NCBI RefSeq assembly: GCF_001577305.1 | Contig: NZ_CP014518.1 | Coordinates: 4,346,242 to 4,410,241, forward strand | Origin: Sinomonas atrocyanea | GTDB taxonomy: Bacteria > Actinomycetota > Actinomycetes > Actinomycetales > Micrococcaceae | Length of the DNA stretch: 64,000 bases | Direction: 5' to 3' | Part shown: in pieces, positions 35,084-43,735 of the stretch | Layout: every line of letters starts with the position of its first letter | Numbering within the stretch: the stretch's first letter is position 1 | The notes under the pieces: generated by a model | What the model was told of the DNA's origin: nothing | Seen by the model: only the letters and a program-made list of their open reading frames with translations | Database searches by the model: none | Position numbers and translations under genes: made by a program

Positions 35084-37117
35084 TCAGCCGGCCTTGACGA
35101 GGAAGTTCTTCAGCAGCGGCCCGGACACCGTCGCCCCCAGGCCGCCCTCCTCGACGAACACCGCCACCGCGAGGTCGCCGTGGGTCCCGATGATCCAGGC
35201 ATGGGTCTTGGGCGGGGTGTCGGAGCCGAACTCCGCCGTGCCGGTCTTCGCTCCCACGGGACCGCCGGGGACGTCCGCGAGGAATCCGGCATGCCCGCTC
35301 GTGACGACGGCCCGCATCATGTCCTTCAGCACCGCCGCCTCCGCGCCCGTGAGCGGGGGGCCGGGCTGGGAGGAGGGACTCGCCGTCGTGCCTGCGGACG
35401 ACGGCGCCGGGCTGGCCGAGCCGCTCCCGGCACCTGCGGGGGCGCTTGCGGCGGTGGCGGACGCGTCCGCGGACGGCGGGCCGCCCTGCGTGGTGGCAGC
35501 CTGGGGGTTGAGCACGAGCTGCGCCGAGACGGGCGAGCCCTTCGCGACCGATCCCGCCATGATCGCCGCCGCAAGCGGGGAGAAGAGCACCCTGCCCTGG
35601 CCGATCATCGAGGCAGCGTGGTCGGTGGAGCCGGCGTCGCCCGGGACGGATCCGAGGAAGGCCGGCGCCCCGAGCCTGGGGGCGCCGACGGCCACCCCGA
35701 GAGAGGTCGCAGCGGACTCGAGCTGTGCCTGCGAGACCTTGTCGCGCTGGGAGATGAAGGCGGTGTTGCACGAGTGGGCGTAGGCATCGCGCACGGTGAT
35801 CTCGCCGAGCGAGGACGCGGGATAGCCGGTGGCGTTCTGGAACGTCTTGCCGTCCACGGTGAGGGTCGGGGTGCACTGCACCTTCAGGTCCGCGGTGGCT
35901 CCCTGGCGGATGAGCGCGAGCGAGTCGATGGTCTTGAAGATCGACCCCGGCGCGTACTGGCCGAGCATCGCGGTGTTGTACCCGTTGCTGCCGGGACCGG
36001 ATGCGGCAGCGAGGACCGCCCCGTCGGAGGGACGCAGCGCGACGATCGCCGAGGCCGGCCCAATCCCGGCGAGCTCGTCCTCCGCAAGCTGCTGGAGGCG
36101 GGGGTCGAGGGTGGTCTTCAGGGGGGTGCCGGGCACCGGCTGCTTGGTGAACAGCGTGCGCCGGGACCCGGGGTCAGCCTTGAGCTTCTCCGCCGTGAGG
36201 TCCGCGGGCTGGGCGTGGACGGTGACCCCGTCCAGGCCGCGGAGCTGGGAGTCGTACTGGGCCTGCAGACCGCTCGCACCGGCCGTCTCACCGGGCTGGA
36301 TCGTCCCGCCGGAGGCCTGCACCTGTTCCGCTGTGGCCTGCCCGATCACGCCGAGGACCGGCCGTGCGAACGTGCGCGTCGGCGCCAGGGGCATGCTGTC
36401 CTTGACGGTGATGGCGCCGGGGACGGCGGCGATCTGGTCGTCGGTGGGGGTGCGCCCGGGTTCGTCACGGAGCGTGATGGCCTCCACGAAGGCCTTCTCG
36501 CCGGCAGCCTTGACCTGCTTGGCGAACTCGCCGGGGTCGATCTTGACCAGGGCCGCGAGCTTGGCGGCGGAGTCGGCCTGGCGGTCCGCCGCGAGCTGGG
36601 ACTTGTCGATTCCCACGCGGAGCACGGGCCGCTCAGTCACGAGCTTCGCGTCCCCGGCACCGAGGATGTCGGCGCGGGCGGGCGCGGTGGTGTCGAAGGT
36701 GAGGACCTCGGACTCGCCGAGCTGGGGGGCGAGGAGATCGGCCTTCCACTGCGTGAGCCAGCGGTCGCCGTCCCGGGCGAGCTGCGCCGTCGTCTGGTAC
36801 GTCCAGTCCTGCCCAGCGAGCTTCCAGTCATAGGCGAGGACGACGCCGGCCTTGTCGCCGTCCACTTTCGGCTCGCCCGCGGTGACGGCCGGCTTCACCG
36901 CGCCGAGGCCCTTGAAGGCGGCGGCGAGCTGCTGCTGGGCGGCGGCCGGATCCTTGCCCTGCATCGGCACGCCGCCGACGTCGCGGGCGGCGAGCGCCGA
37001 GGCGAGCTGGCCCGCGGCCTGCTTGGCCGCAGACTGGCGGCCGTCGTCGCACGAGGTGAGCGCCGCGCCCATCACGGCGGCGGCGAGGACGAGAGAGACC
37101 ACGCGGAATTTCCCCAC
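35084..37117 (-). CDS. Penicillin-binding transpeptidase lipoprotein with MecA-type N-terminal domain
   Basis: 677 residues. A lipoprotein signal (VVSLVLAAAVMGAALTSC, lipobox Cys about 23) is followed by a MecA_N/NTF2-like domain (about 28-145) and a PBP dimerisation domain (about 160-330). The transpeptidase has SxxK in APGSIFKT, SxN in YAHSCNTAF and KTG in VGAKTGTAEF. An Ala/Ser/Pro-rich insertion of about 60 residues separates SxN from KTG. MecA-like N-domains occur in low-affinity PBPs, though actinobacterial members are common and not proof of resistance. Monofunctional peptidoglycan cross-linker anchored outside the membrane. Confidence 0.93.
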   Translation of the reverse strand: MGKFRVVSLVLAAAVMGAALTSCDDGRQSAAKQAAGQLASALAARDVGGVPMQGKDPAAAQQQLAAAFKGLGAVKPAVTAGEPKVDGDKAGVVLAYDWKLAGQDWTYQTTAQLARDGDRWLTQWKADLLAPQLGESEVLTFDTTAPARADILGAGDAKLVTERPVLRVGIDKSQLAADRQADSAAKLAALVKIDPGEFAKQVKAAGEKAFVEAITLRDEPGRTPTDDQIAAVPGAITVKDSMPLAPTRTFARPVLGVIGQATAEQVQASGGTIQPGETAGASGLQAQYDSQLRGLDGVTVHAQPADLTAEKLKADPGSRRTLFTKQPVPGTPLKTTLDPRLQQLAEDELAGIGPASAIVALRPSDGAVLAAASGPGSNGYNTAMLGQYAPGSIFKTIDSLALIRQGATADLKVQCTPTLTVDGKTFQNATGYPASSLGEITVRDAYAHSCNTAFISQRDKVSQAQLESAATSLGVAVGAPRLGAPAFLGSVPGDAGSTDHAASMIGQGRVLFSPLAAAIMAGSVAKGSPVSAQLVLNPQAATTQGGPPSADASATAASAPAGAGSGSASPAPSSAGTTASPSSQPGPPLTGAEAAVLKDMMRAVVTSGHAGFLADVPGGPVGAKTGTAEFGSDTPPKTHAWIIGTHGDLAVAVFVEEGGLGATVSGPLLKNFLVKAG

Positions 37118-37194
37118 GCCGACAGCCTAAGCGGTGGCTCCGACAGCGCTGGCACCGGCCGGCCGCGTGCTGCGGCCCCGGACGGGACGCCGGG

Positions 37195-37392
37195 TCAGAG
37201 CCTGCCGTTGCGGGACTCGTTCGCCCGCAGGGACCAGGCCGCCAGGAAGGCCAGGGAGAGCGGATAGGCGAGGGTCCCGAAGATGCCGCCGGCACACACG
37301 AGGACGAGGATCACCGCCACGGCCACGCAGGCCGCCAACCGCACCCGCACGCGCGGGGAAACGGGGGTCTTCTGGTGAGAGCTGACAGCCAT
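37195..37392 (-). CDS. Small two-helix membrane protein
   Basis: 65 residues reading MAVSSHQKTPVSPRVRVRLA, then two close hydrophobic segments (about 20-40 and 42-57) and the end RANESRNGRL. The ATG at 37392 follows AGGAGGCGAGGGCA, an excellent ribosome site, while the longer frame upstream is Arg/Ser-rich noncoding-like. The function is unknown. Confidence 0.65.
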   Translation of the reverse strand: MAVSSHQKTPVSPRVRVRLAACVAVAVILVLVCAGGIFGTLAYPLSLAFLAAWSLRANESRNGRL

Positions 37393-37590
37393 TGCCCTCG
37401 CCTCCTGATCGCTCTGGAAGGCACTGTGTGGCGAGGGCTGCCGAGCCCGAGATGAAGCCTGTTTCCCCCGCGACCTGCTTGTCCACGATGCCCCAGCCCC
37501 CTGGATCCACTGTCGTCTCGCACCCCGGATCGGGGCCAGAGTCCAACGGCCCAGTCGGCCGGTCATGGCAGAGCGCGCCGGGGCGTACGC

Positions 37591-37863
37591 CTATCCGCTC
37601 CAGATGTCGCCGGCCTCGAGCCGGTGGAGCTGGGCCAGAGCCTGTTCCGCGTCGAGGCCCGCGCGCAGGAGTTCGTCCAGGATCTGCTCCTGGCGGCGCA
37701 CCGCCTGGGGATCGAGGGCTCCTGCTGCGTGGGGCGGCTGCGGGAAGCGGACCGGGTCGCGGGGCGGCCGGTCGTCGGCTGCGTCGAGAGGACGGGGCGA
37801 GTGGGTGCGCCCGGCCGCGGGGCGGTCATGGTGGCGCGGGGGGCGAGCAGGGGCGTTCTTCAT
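37591..37863 (-). CDS. Small hypothetical protein
   Basis: 90 residues starting MKNAPARPPRHHDRPAAGR: a Pro/Arg-rich N-terminus and a helical C-terminus with RRQEQILDELLRAGLDAEQA and LHRLEAGDIWSG. GGAG lies seven bases before the ATG at 37863. The C-terminal helix pattern and this site argue for a real gene. No family is recognised, and longer frames on the other strand cannot be fully excluded. Confidence 0.5.
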   Translation of the reverse strand: MKNAPARPPRHHDRPAAGRTHSPRPLDAADDRPPRDPVRFPQPPHAAGALDPQAVRRQEQILDELLRAGLDAEQALAQLHRLEAGDIWSG

Positions 37864-38008
37864 CGGTCTCCGTTTCGCATCCTCGAAGGGCTCCTCCAAG
37901 GGTCCGAGACGGCGGCTCCCAGCTGGAGGGCCAAAAGTCCTACGTCGTGGCCGCGCCGGGCGCGCACTCCGCAGCGCAGGGGCGCATCACAACAGGCTGA
38001 GCCGAGGA

Positions 38009-38452
38009 TCAGTGGCCCTCGTCGGCCGTCTCCGGCACCGCGGCGCGGTCCTGGCCCGAGGACGCCGCCGCGGCCACGGCGGCGAGGAGTTCGGCGGTAC
38101 GGATGTTCTTCAGGACGAGCGCGCTGGCTCCCGCCGCCGCGGCCCGGCGGCCGAGCTCGGGGGCGTCCCACGGGGCCAGGAGCACACACTGGATCGCGGG
38201 GTCAGCGTCCCGGACGAGGCGGCAGATGTCCACCCCCGCCCACGTGAGCATCCCGGCGTCGAGCACGCACACATCGGGCCGCAGATCCAGGATCCGCGCG
38301 GCCGCGGCGGCTGGGTCCCCGTCGGTGCCGATGACCTCGAACCCCTCGTCCTGGAAGAGCTCGCGGAGGCTCTCCCGGGCCAGGTCGTGACGGTCGTAGA
38401 TGAACAGCCGGGCCTGCGGGCGCGCAGCACCGGAGGACGGTTGCGAAGACAA
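38009..38452 (-). CDS. Stand-alone response-regulator receiver domain
   Basis: 147 residues, a single receiver domain and no output domain. LFIYDRHDLARESLRELF replaces the usual VDDH start but keeps Asp residues. The phospho-acceptor Asp is in DVCVLDAGMLTW (about 66) and the Lys in ALVLKNIRT (about 114). The Thr/Ser position reads LLAPWD, so Ala replaces it. Receiver-only proteins relay phosphate or act by protein contact. No kinase gene is adjacent. Confidence 0.8.
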   Translation of the reverse strand: MSSQPSSGAARPQARLFIYDRHDLARESLRELFQDEGFEVIGTDGDPAAAAARILDLRPDVCVLDAGMLTWAGVDICRLVRDADPAIQCVLLAPWDAPELGRRAAAAGASALVLKNIRTAELLAAVAAAASSGQDRAAVPETADEGH

Positions 38453-38655
38453 GGGCCGGCTCCTTCAAGCTCGATCCAGAAGGGGACCGCGAGAACGTCG
38501 TCGCCCTCATTCGGTCCGGAAGGGGATCGTCCAGTCCTGCCATTCTCCCCCCGCCGCGCCGGGTTGGATAGGGCCGGTAGCCACGGAGGCGCCGAACGGA
38601 TCCGTGAGGTTGCCGCTTCGAGGAGCGCAGCTGTCCCGGAGTGCCGAGGAGCGCC

Positions 38656-39183
38656 TCAGAGCCTCAGCTCGAGCAGCACGGTGTCCCGCCACGTCCCCGC
38701 AAGGGGCCCGTGGCCCATGAGCGCGATCCGTTCCCGGCGACCCACCTCGCGGAAGCCGAACTTCCGGTGGAGCGCCAGGCTCGGGGCGTTCTCGGGGAAC
38801 ACAGTGGCCTGGACGGTCCAGATCCCGCGATTCCGGGACTCCTCGAGGAGGGCCGCCATGAGGAAGGTCCCCACGCCGCGTCCGCCGGCCCCGGGGTCCA
38901 CGTAGAGCGAGTGCTCCACGACGCCGCGGTAGACCTCCCGGGCGGACACGCGGGCCGCACCGGCCCAGCCGAGCACCCGTGAACCAGCGCCCGACTCGCA
39001 GGCCACGAGCACGAACTCCTTCCTCGCGGCAAAGGCCTCCCAGGTGGGCGGGGGTGCTGATTCGAAGGTCGCGTCGCCGGGCTCGATCCCCGCGGCGTAG
39101 ATGTCGCGGATGCGCGGCCAGTCCTCGGCGGTGGCGTCACGGGCGGTCAGGGCAGGCGGGGCCTCGGCGGAATGGGCGTCCAT
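38656..39183 (-). CDS. GNAT N-acetyltransferase (Pat/MnaT-like)
   Basis: 175 residues. The acetyl-CoA loop is VDPGAGGRGVGTFLMAALLE (about 95-114). IRDIYAAGIEPGDATFES at the start and ATVFPENAPSLALHRKFGFR near the end match the phosphinothricin/methionine-sulfone acetyltransferase group. These acetylate amino-group toxins such as methionine sulfoximine analogues. Stand-alone gene, 46 bases downstream of the ABC-F gene on the same strand. Confidence 0.9.
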   Translation of the reverse strand: MDAHSAEAPPALTARDATAEDWPRIRDIYAAGIEPGDATFESAPPPTWEAFAARKEFVLVACESGAGSRVLGWAGAARVSAREVYRGVVEHSLYVDPGAGGRGVGTFLMAALLEESRNRGIWTVQATVFPENAPSLALHRKFGFREVGRRERIALMGHGPLAGTWRDTVLLELRL

Positions 39184-39229
39184 GGGGCGATGCTACGTGC
39201 CGCGCCGCCGGCACCGTGCGGGACTGGGC

Positions 39230-40912
39230 CTACCGGGCCCGCTCGACGCGCCCCTCGTCCCACACGGGCTCGGAGGCCTCGCGCACGGTGCCGTCGGAGC
39301 CGAAGACGAGGAACCGGTCGAACGACTTGGCGAACCAGCGGTCGTGCGTCACGGCCAGGACCGTGCCCTCGAACGCCTCGATGGCCCGCTCGAGCGCCTC
39401 GCCCGAGTGGAGGTCGAGGTTGTCGGTGGGCTCATCGAGGAGCAGCAGCGTGGCCCCGGAGAGCTGCAGGAGCAGGACCTGGAACCGGGCCTGCTGGCCG
39501 CCCGAGAGGGACTCGTACTTCTGCTCGGACTGGCCCGCGAGCCCGTAGCCGTCGAGGGCACCCGCGGCGGCCTCCCGCGCGAGGCCCGAGCGGTGCTCGT
39601 CGCCGCGGTGGAGGATCTCGAGCAGGGTCCGGCCCGCGAGATCCGGGCGGGAGTGGGTCTGGGCGAAGTACCCGGGGCGGACTCGGGCCCCGAGCCTGAC
39701 CGTCCCCTCGTGCGCAACAGGGGCGATCACGACCTCGGAGACGGGCAGGTGCTCGCGCTCGGGGTCGGTGCCGCCGAGCGCGAGCAGGCGCAGGAAGTGG
39801 CTCTTGCCCGAGCCGTTGGAGCCGAGCACGGCGACCCTGTCCCCGAACCAGATCTCGGCGGAGAAGGGCTTCATGAGGCCGGTGAGCTCGAGCTTCTCCG
39901 CCACCACGGCGCGCTTGCCCGTGCGGCCGCCGCGCAGGCGCATCCGTACGTTCTGCTCGACCGGCAGCGCCTCGGGCGGGCCGGCCGCGAGGAACTTCTC
40001 GAGCCGGGTCTGGGCGGCGTGGTAGCGGTTGGCCATGTCGGACCGGAACGCCGCCTTCGTCTTGTACATGGTCACGAGTTCCTTGAGCTTCGCGTGCTCC
40101 TCGTCCCAGCGCTTGCGCAGCTCTTCGAACCGGGCGTTCCGCTCGGCCCGGGCCTCGACGTAGGAGGCGAACCCGCCGCCGTGGACCCAGGCACTCGCGC
40201 CGTTGATCCCTGGTTCGAGGGTGACGATGCGCCCAGCGGCGTTGTTGAGCAGCTCGCGGTCGTGGCTGATGAAGAACACCGTCTTGCGCGAGGAGTTGAG
40301 CATGTCCTCGAGCCACCGCTTGCCGGGCACGTCGAGGTAGTTGTCCGGCTCGTCGAGGAGCAGGAGGTCGTCGGGGCCGGCGAAGAGTGCCTCAAGGACG
40401 AGCCGCTTCTGCTCGCCCCCGGAGAGGGTCGATGCCGCGCGGTGCTGGGCGCGCTCGTACGGAACGCCGAGCGCAGCCATCGTGACCTCGTCCCAGACGG
40501 TCTCCCACTCGTACCCGCCGGCGTCGCCCCACTCGGCGATCGCGTGGGCGTAGGCCATCTGGGTGGCCTCGCCGTCGTTCTCCATCATGGCCAGCTCGGC
40601 GGCATCGAGCGCCCGGCCCGCGGCGGCGACGTCCGGCGGTGCGGCTCCCAGCAGGAGGTCCCGGACGGTCGAGTCGTCGCGCACCTGGCCGATGAACTGC
40701 CGCATGACGCCCATCGCGCCGGACCGGCCCACCACGCCCTCATCGGGGGTGAGGTCGCCCGCGATGATCTTGAACAGGGTCGTCTTGCCCGTGCCGTTCG
40801 GGCCGATGAGCGCCGTCTTCGAGCCCTCCGGGACCTTGAAGGCCACTCCGTTCAGGAGCGGGGTGCCGTCCGAGAGGACGTAGTCGATGCCGGAGAGGTC
40901 GAGGTGGGCCAC
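39230..40912 (-). CDS. ABC-F family ATPase
   Basis: 560 residues with two ABC domains and no membrane part. The first has Walker A LIGPNGTGKTTLFKI and signature LSGGEQKRLVLEAL. The second has VLGSNGSGKSHFLRL, LSGGQQARFQVLLL and LLLDEPTDNLDLHSGEALER. The P-site linker between them (about 240-320) is Arg/Lys-rich. ABC-F proteins bind the ribosomal E site and rescue stalled or drug-blocked translation. The His after GKS in the second Walker A is unusual, where Ser or Thr is normal. Confidence 0.93.
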   Translation of the reverse strand: MAHLDLSGIDYVLSDGTPLLNGVAFKVPEGSKTALIGPNGTGKTTLFKIIAGDLTPDEGVVGRSGAMGVMRQFIGQVRDDSTVRDLLLGAAPPDVAAAGRALDAAELAMMENDGEATQMAYAHAIAEWGDAGGYEWETVWDEVTMAALGVPYERAQHRAASTLSGGEQKRLVLEALFAGPDDLLLLDEPDNYLDVPGKRWLEDMLNSSRKTVFFISHDRELLNNAAGRIVTLEPGINGASAWVHGGGFASYVEARAERNARFEELRKRWDEEHAKLKELVTMYKTKAAFRSDMANRYHAAQTRLEKFLAAGPPEALPVEQNVRMRLRGGRTGKRAVVAEKLELTGLMKPFSAEIWFGDRVAVLGSNGSGKSHFLRLLALGGTDPEREHLPVSEVVIAPVAHEGTVRLGARVRPGYFAQTHSRPDLAGRTLLEILHRGDEHRSGLAREAAAGALDGYGLAGQSEQKYESLSGGQQARFQVLLLQLSGATLLLLDEPTDNLDLHSGEALERAIEAFEGTVLAVTHDRWFAKSFDRFLVFGSDGTVREASEPVWDEGRVERAR

Positions 40913-40959
40913 CCATCAAGGGTAGTGGCTGGCCGCTGCACCCTTGACACCGCCCGTGG

Positions 40960-41055
40960 CGGGCATTTCGACACAACCCGGTCCCCGAACAGGCCCGGAA
41001 CGGCCCCAAGAACGCCTGAGTTGTGTCGATATGCCCGAGCGTCGATATGCCCGAG
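40960..41055. repeat. Inverted repeat plus partial third copy in the ABC-F/hrpB gap
   Basis: CGGGCATTTCGACACAAC (40961-40978) is mirrored by GTTGTGTCGATATGCCCG (41021-41038), differing at one position, and GTCGATATGCCCGA (41042-41055) repeats half of it. The two arms are 42 bases apart. It lies before the ABC-F start and after the hrpB stop (both minus strand), so it could be a terminator for ABC-F's neighbour or a mobile intergenic repeat. Confidence 0.7.
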
Positions 41056-41081
41056 CACCGTCAGAGGTGCCGGGCACCGCC

Positions 41082-43735
41082 TCACTCTCCCGCGAGCCGC
41101 CTCTTCGTCTTCGCCGTCGCCACCGCGGTCCACGGGTCCTCGGGCCAGGGGTGCTTGGGGTAGCGGCCGCGCATCTCGGCGCGCACCTGCGCGTAGGGGC
41201 CCGACCAGAAGGAGGCGAGGTCGGCGGTCACGGCGAGCGGCCGCCCCGCCGGGGAGAGGAGGTGGAAGAGCACCGGCACGCGCCCGTCCGCGAGGCGGGG
41301 CGTCTCGGCCCAGCCGAAGCATTCCTGGAGCTTGACCGCCACGATCGGGAGCGCGCCCGGTCCCCCTGTGCTGTCCGTCGCCGCGACGTCCTCGACCGGC
41401 GGATACTCGATCCGCACCCGCGACCCGCTGGGCACCTCGAGCCGCTCCGGCGCGAGCTCGGCGAGCCGGGACGCCTCGGGCCAGGGCAGGAGGCGTCGCA
41501 GGGGCTCGGCGAGGTCGATCCCGCGCGCCGCGGCGCCCCGGGCGAGCGCGTCGACCTCGGGGCCAGCCAGTCGTCGAGGCGGGCGAGCAGGGCGGCCTCG
41601 GACACCTCAGGCCAGGGCGCGCCGAGCTCGCGGTGGAGGAGGGCGAGCCTGCGGCGCAGGGCGTCCGCGCCCTCGGACCAGCCGATGGCACCGAGACCGT
41701 CCGCCGAGAGTGCCCGGACCACGGCGGCGTGGCCCTCCTGGGGTGCGGGCCGCACCGGGGTCGAGGTGAGCTGGATGGCGCCGAGCCGCCGCTCGCGCCG
41801 CGCCGCGACGCGCCCGTTCGCGAAGCCGGCCTCGACGCGGTCGGTCAGCAGGTGTGCGGCGGCCGCCTCGGCGAGCTCGCGGGTGATCGGGGCGGCGGCG
41901 CGCACGGCGGCGCCCGTCCCCGCCGCGTCCCGGCCCGCCGCCCGCGCGGCGTCGGCCACGGCGAGCCACTCGTGCCCGGACAGGGAGCTGCCGGCGGGGA
42001 GTCCGGCCCGTGTGCCGGAGGCGAGCAGATAGGCCTCCCGGTCGCCGGGGACCCGGCGGGCCACCGAGCCGGGGAAGGCGAGGGCGATCACGGCCCCCAC
42101 CTCCGTTGACGGTTCATGTCCCTCCGTTGAGGGGTCATGTCCCTGCGCGGACCCGGCCCCGGCTTCCCGCGCGATCCGCTCGAACCGCCTGACCTCCTCG
42201 GCCCAGGCGCGGGACAGCGGGTCGCGGCCAGACCGCAGGGCCCCCAGGAGGCGTCCGAGGTCCGCACCGGGTGGGCGCAGGTCACGGGCAGCCATCGCGA
42301 CCGCCTCGGCGGCGGCGCGCGCGCCGACCAGCCCGGCCCCCTCCAGCAGCGCGCGGGCCAGCCGCGGGTCGGCGGGGATACGGGCGAGCCTGCGCCCGAG
42401 GGCTGTGGCCTGGCCGGCGTCGTCCACGGCGCCGATCGCCGCGAGCACGGAGAGGGCGTCGGCCAGGGCCGCACGCGGAGGCGCGTCCGGGAGCGCGAGG
42501 CCCCAGCCGCCGGGCGCTCCCCAGCACGCGAGGACGAGCGCTGCCTCGGTCAGGTCCGCGGAGGCGATCTCGGGGGTCGAATGGGCGGGGGCCGCGGCGT
42601 AGGCCCGCTCGTCATAGCAGCGCACCACGCGGCCTGGCCCCTGGCGCGCGGCGCGCCCGGCCCGCTGCTGTGCCGAGGCGCGGGAGCACGAGACGGTCAC
42701 GAGGCCGGACATCCCGCGGGAGGAGTCCCGGCGAGGTTCGCGGGCCAGCCCGGAGTCGATGACGAGCCGCACCCCAGGAACCGTGAGCGACGACTCGGCC
42801 AGCGCGGTCGAGACCACGATCCGCGGCCGGTCCCCGGGGCCCCGGCCGGACACCGCGCGGTCCTGTTCCGCGGCCGGGACCTGGCCGTGGAGCTCGAGGA
42901 CCTCGGTTCCCCGCGCCCGCGCGCGCAGCCGCTCGGCGACGTGCCGGACCTCCCGTGCGCCGGGGAGGAACACGAGCGCATCGACGTCCCGGCCGGCGGC
43001 CAGCTCGGCCGCGTGCTCGGCCGCCGCGGTGTCGGCCACGTGGTCGAGGAAGGTGCGGGCCACTCCGCGCTCGTCGAGCCTGGGCGCGTCCGACGGCGCC
43101 CACGTCACCTCGAGCGGGTGCAGAGCGGACGGGCAGTCGACCACCGGCACGGGTCCATCGTCCCCGCCCAGCAGCCTGGCGAAGCGCGGTGCGTCCACGG
43201 TGGCGGACATGGCGACGAGGCGGAGGTCGCCGCGCAGCTGCCGGACCTCGGCGAGCATCCCCACCAGGAGGTCCGTCTCGAGCCCGCGCTCGTGGACCTC
43301 GTCGAGGACCACGGCGCTGACCCCGTCCAGGCCCGGGTCGGCGAGCAGGCGGCGCACCAGCACCCCGGGCGTGACGAACTCGACGACGGTGTCCGCGCCA
43401 GCCGTCCGCTCGCCCCGCACGGTGTACCCGATCCGGTGCGCACCGGCGCCCTCCAGCGCGACGAGCCGGTGCGCCGCGGCCCGTACGGCGACCCGGCGCG
43501 GCTGGGTGACGACGACGCGCGGCGGGGCGCCGCCGTCGTGCGCCTCCGCGAAGGCGAGGTTCGCCACGAGCGGCGGCACGAGGGTGGTCTTGCCGGTGCC
43601 CGGGGGCGCCTGCACGACCGCCGCGGAGCCCGGGTCCGCGAGGGCCGTCCCGAGCTCCGCGAGCGATCCGGCGAACGGGAGGCCGGCGCCGATGCGGGCC
43701 AGATCGAACGGCGGCATGGGCGGGCGGGAGGTCAC
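41082..43735 (-). pseudogene. hrpB: ATP-dependent helicase HrpB, one frameshift near the 3' end
   Basis: About 884 residues if intact. Walker A APPGTGKTTLVPPLV, the DEVH box VVLDEVHERGLET, motif III MSATVDAPRFARLL, and motifs V/VI in VVSTALAESSLTVPGVRLVI and SAQQRAGRAARQGPGR make it HrpB. The frame is lost at the G run 41559-41562, just after LARLDDWLAP. It continues in another frame with PSGSRVRIEYPPVEDV and ends KRRLAGE, so one base is missing. GTG at 43735 overlaps the stop of the gene upstream. An in-frame repeat (GHDPSTEGHEPSTE) interrupts the middle. HrpB is a DEAH-family helicase with no firmly known role. Confidence 0.88.
42101..42142. repeat. Two 21-base tandem repeats inside hrpB
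   Basis: CTCCGTTGACGGTTCATGTCC is followed by CTCCGTTGAGGGGTCATGTCC (plus strand). In the gene direction they encode GHEPSTE and GHDPSTE, 14 extra residues at about 535. The second unit extends to TGAGGGGTCATGTCCCTGC, nearly identical to the left arm of the terminator at 18971. Confidence 0.8.

Noticed and set aside
38507..38692. 61-codon minus-strand frame between the acetyltransferase and the receiver protein
   Set aside because: It overlaps the acetyltransferase 3' end and has no start signal or motif.
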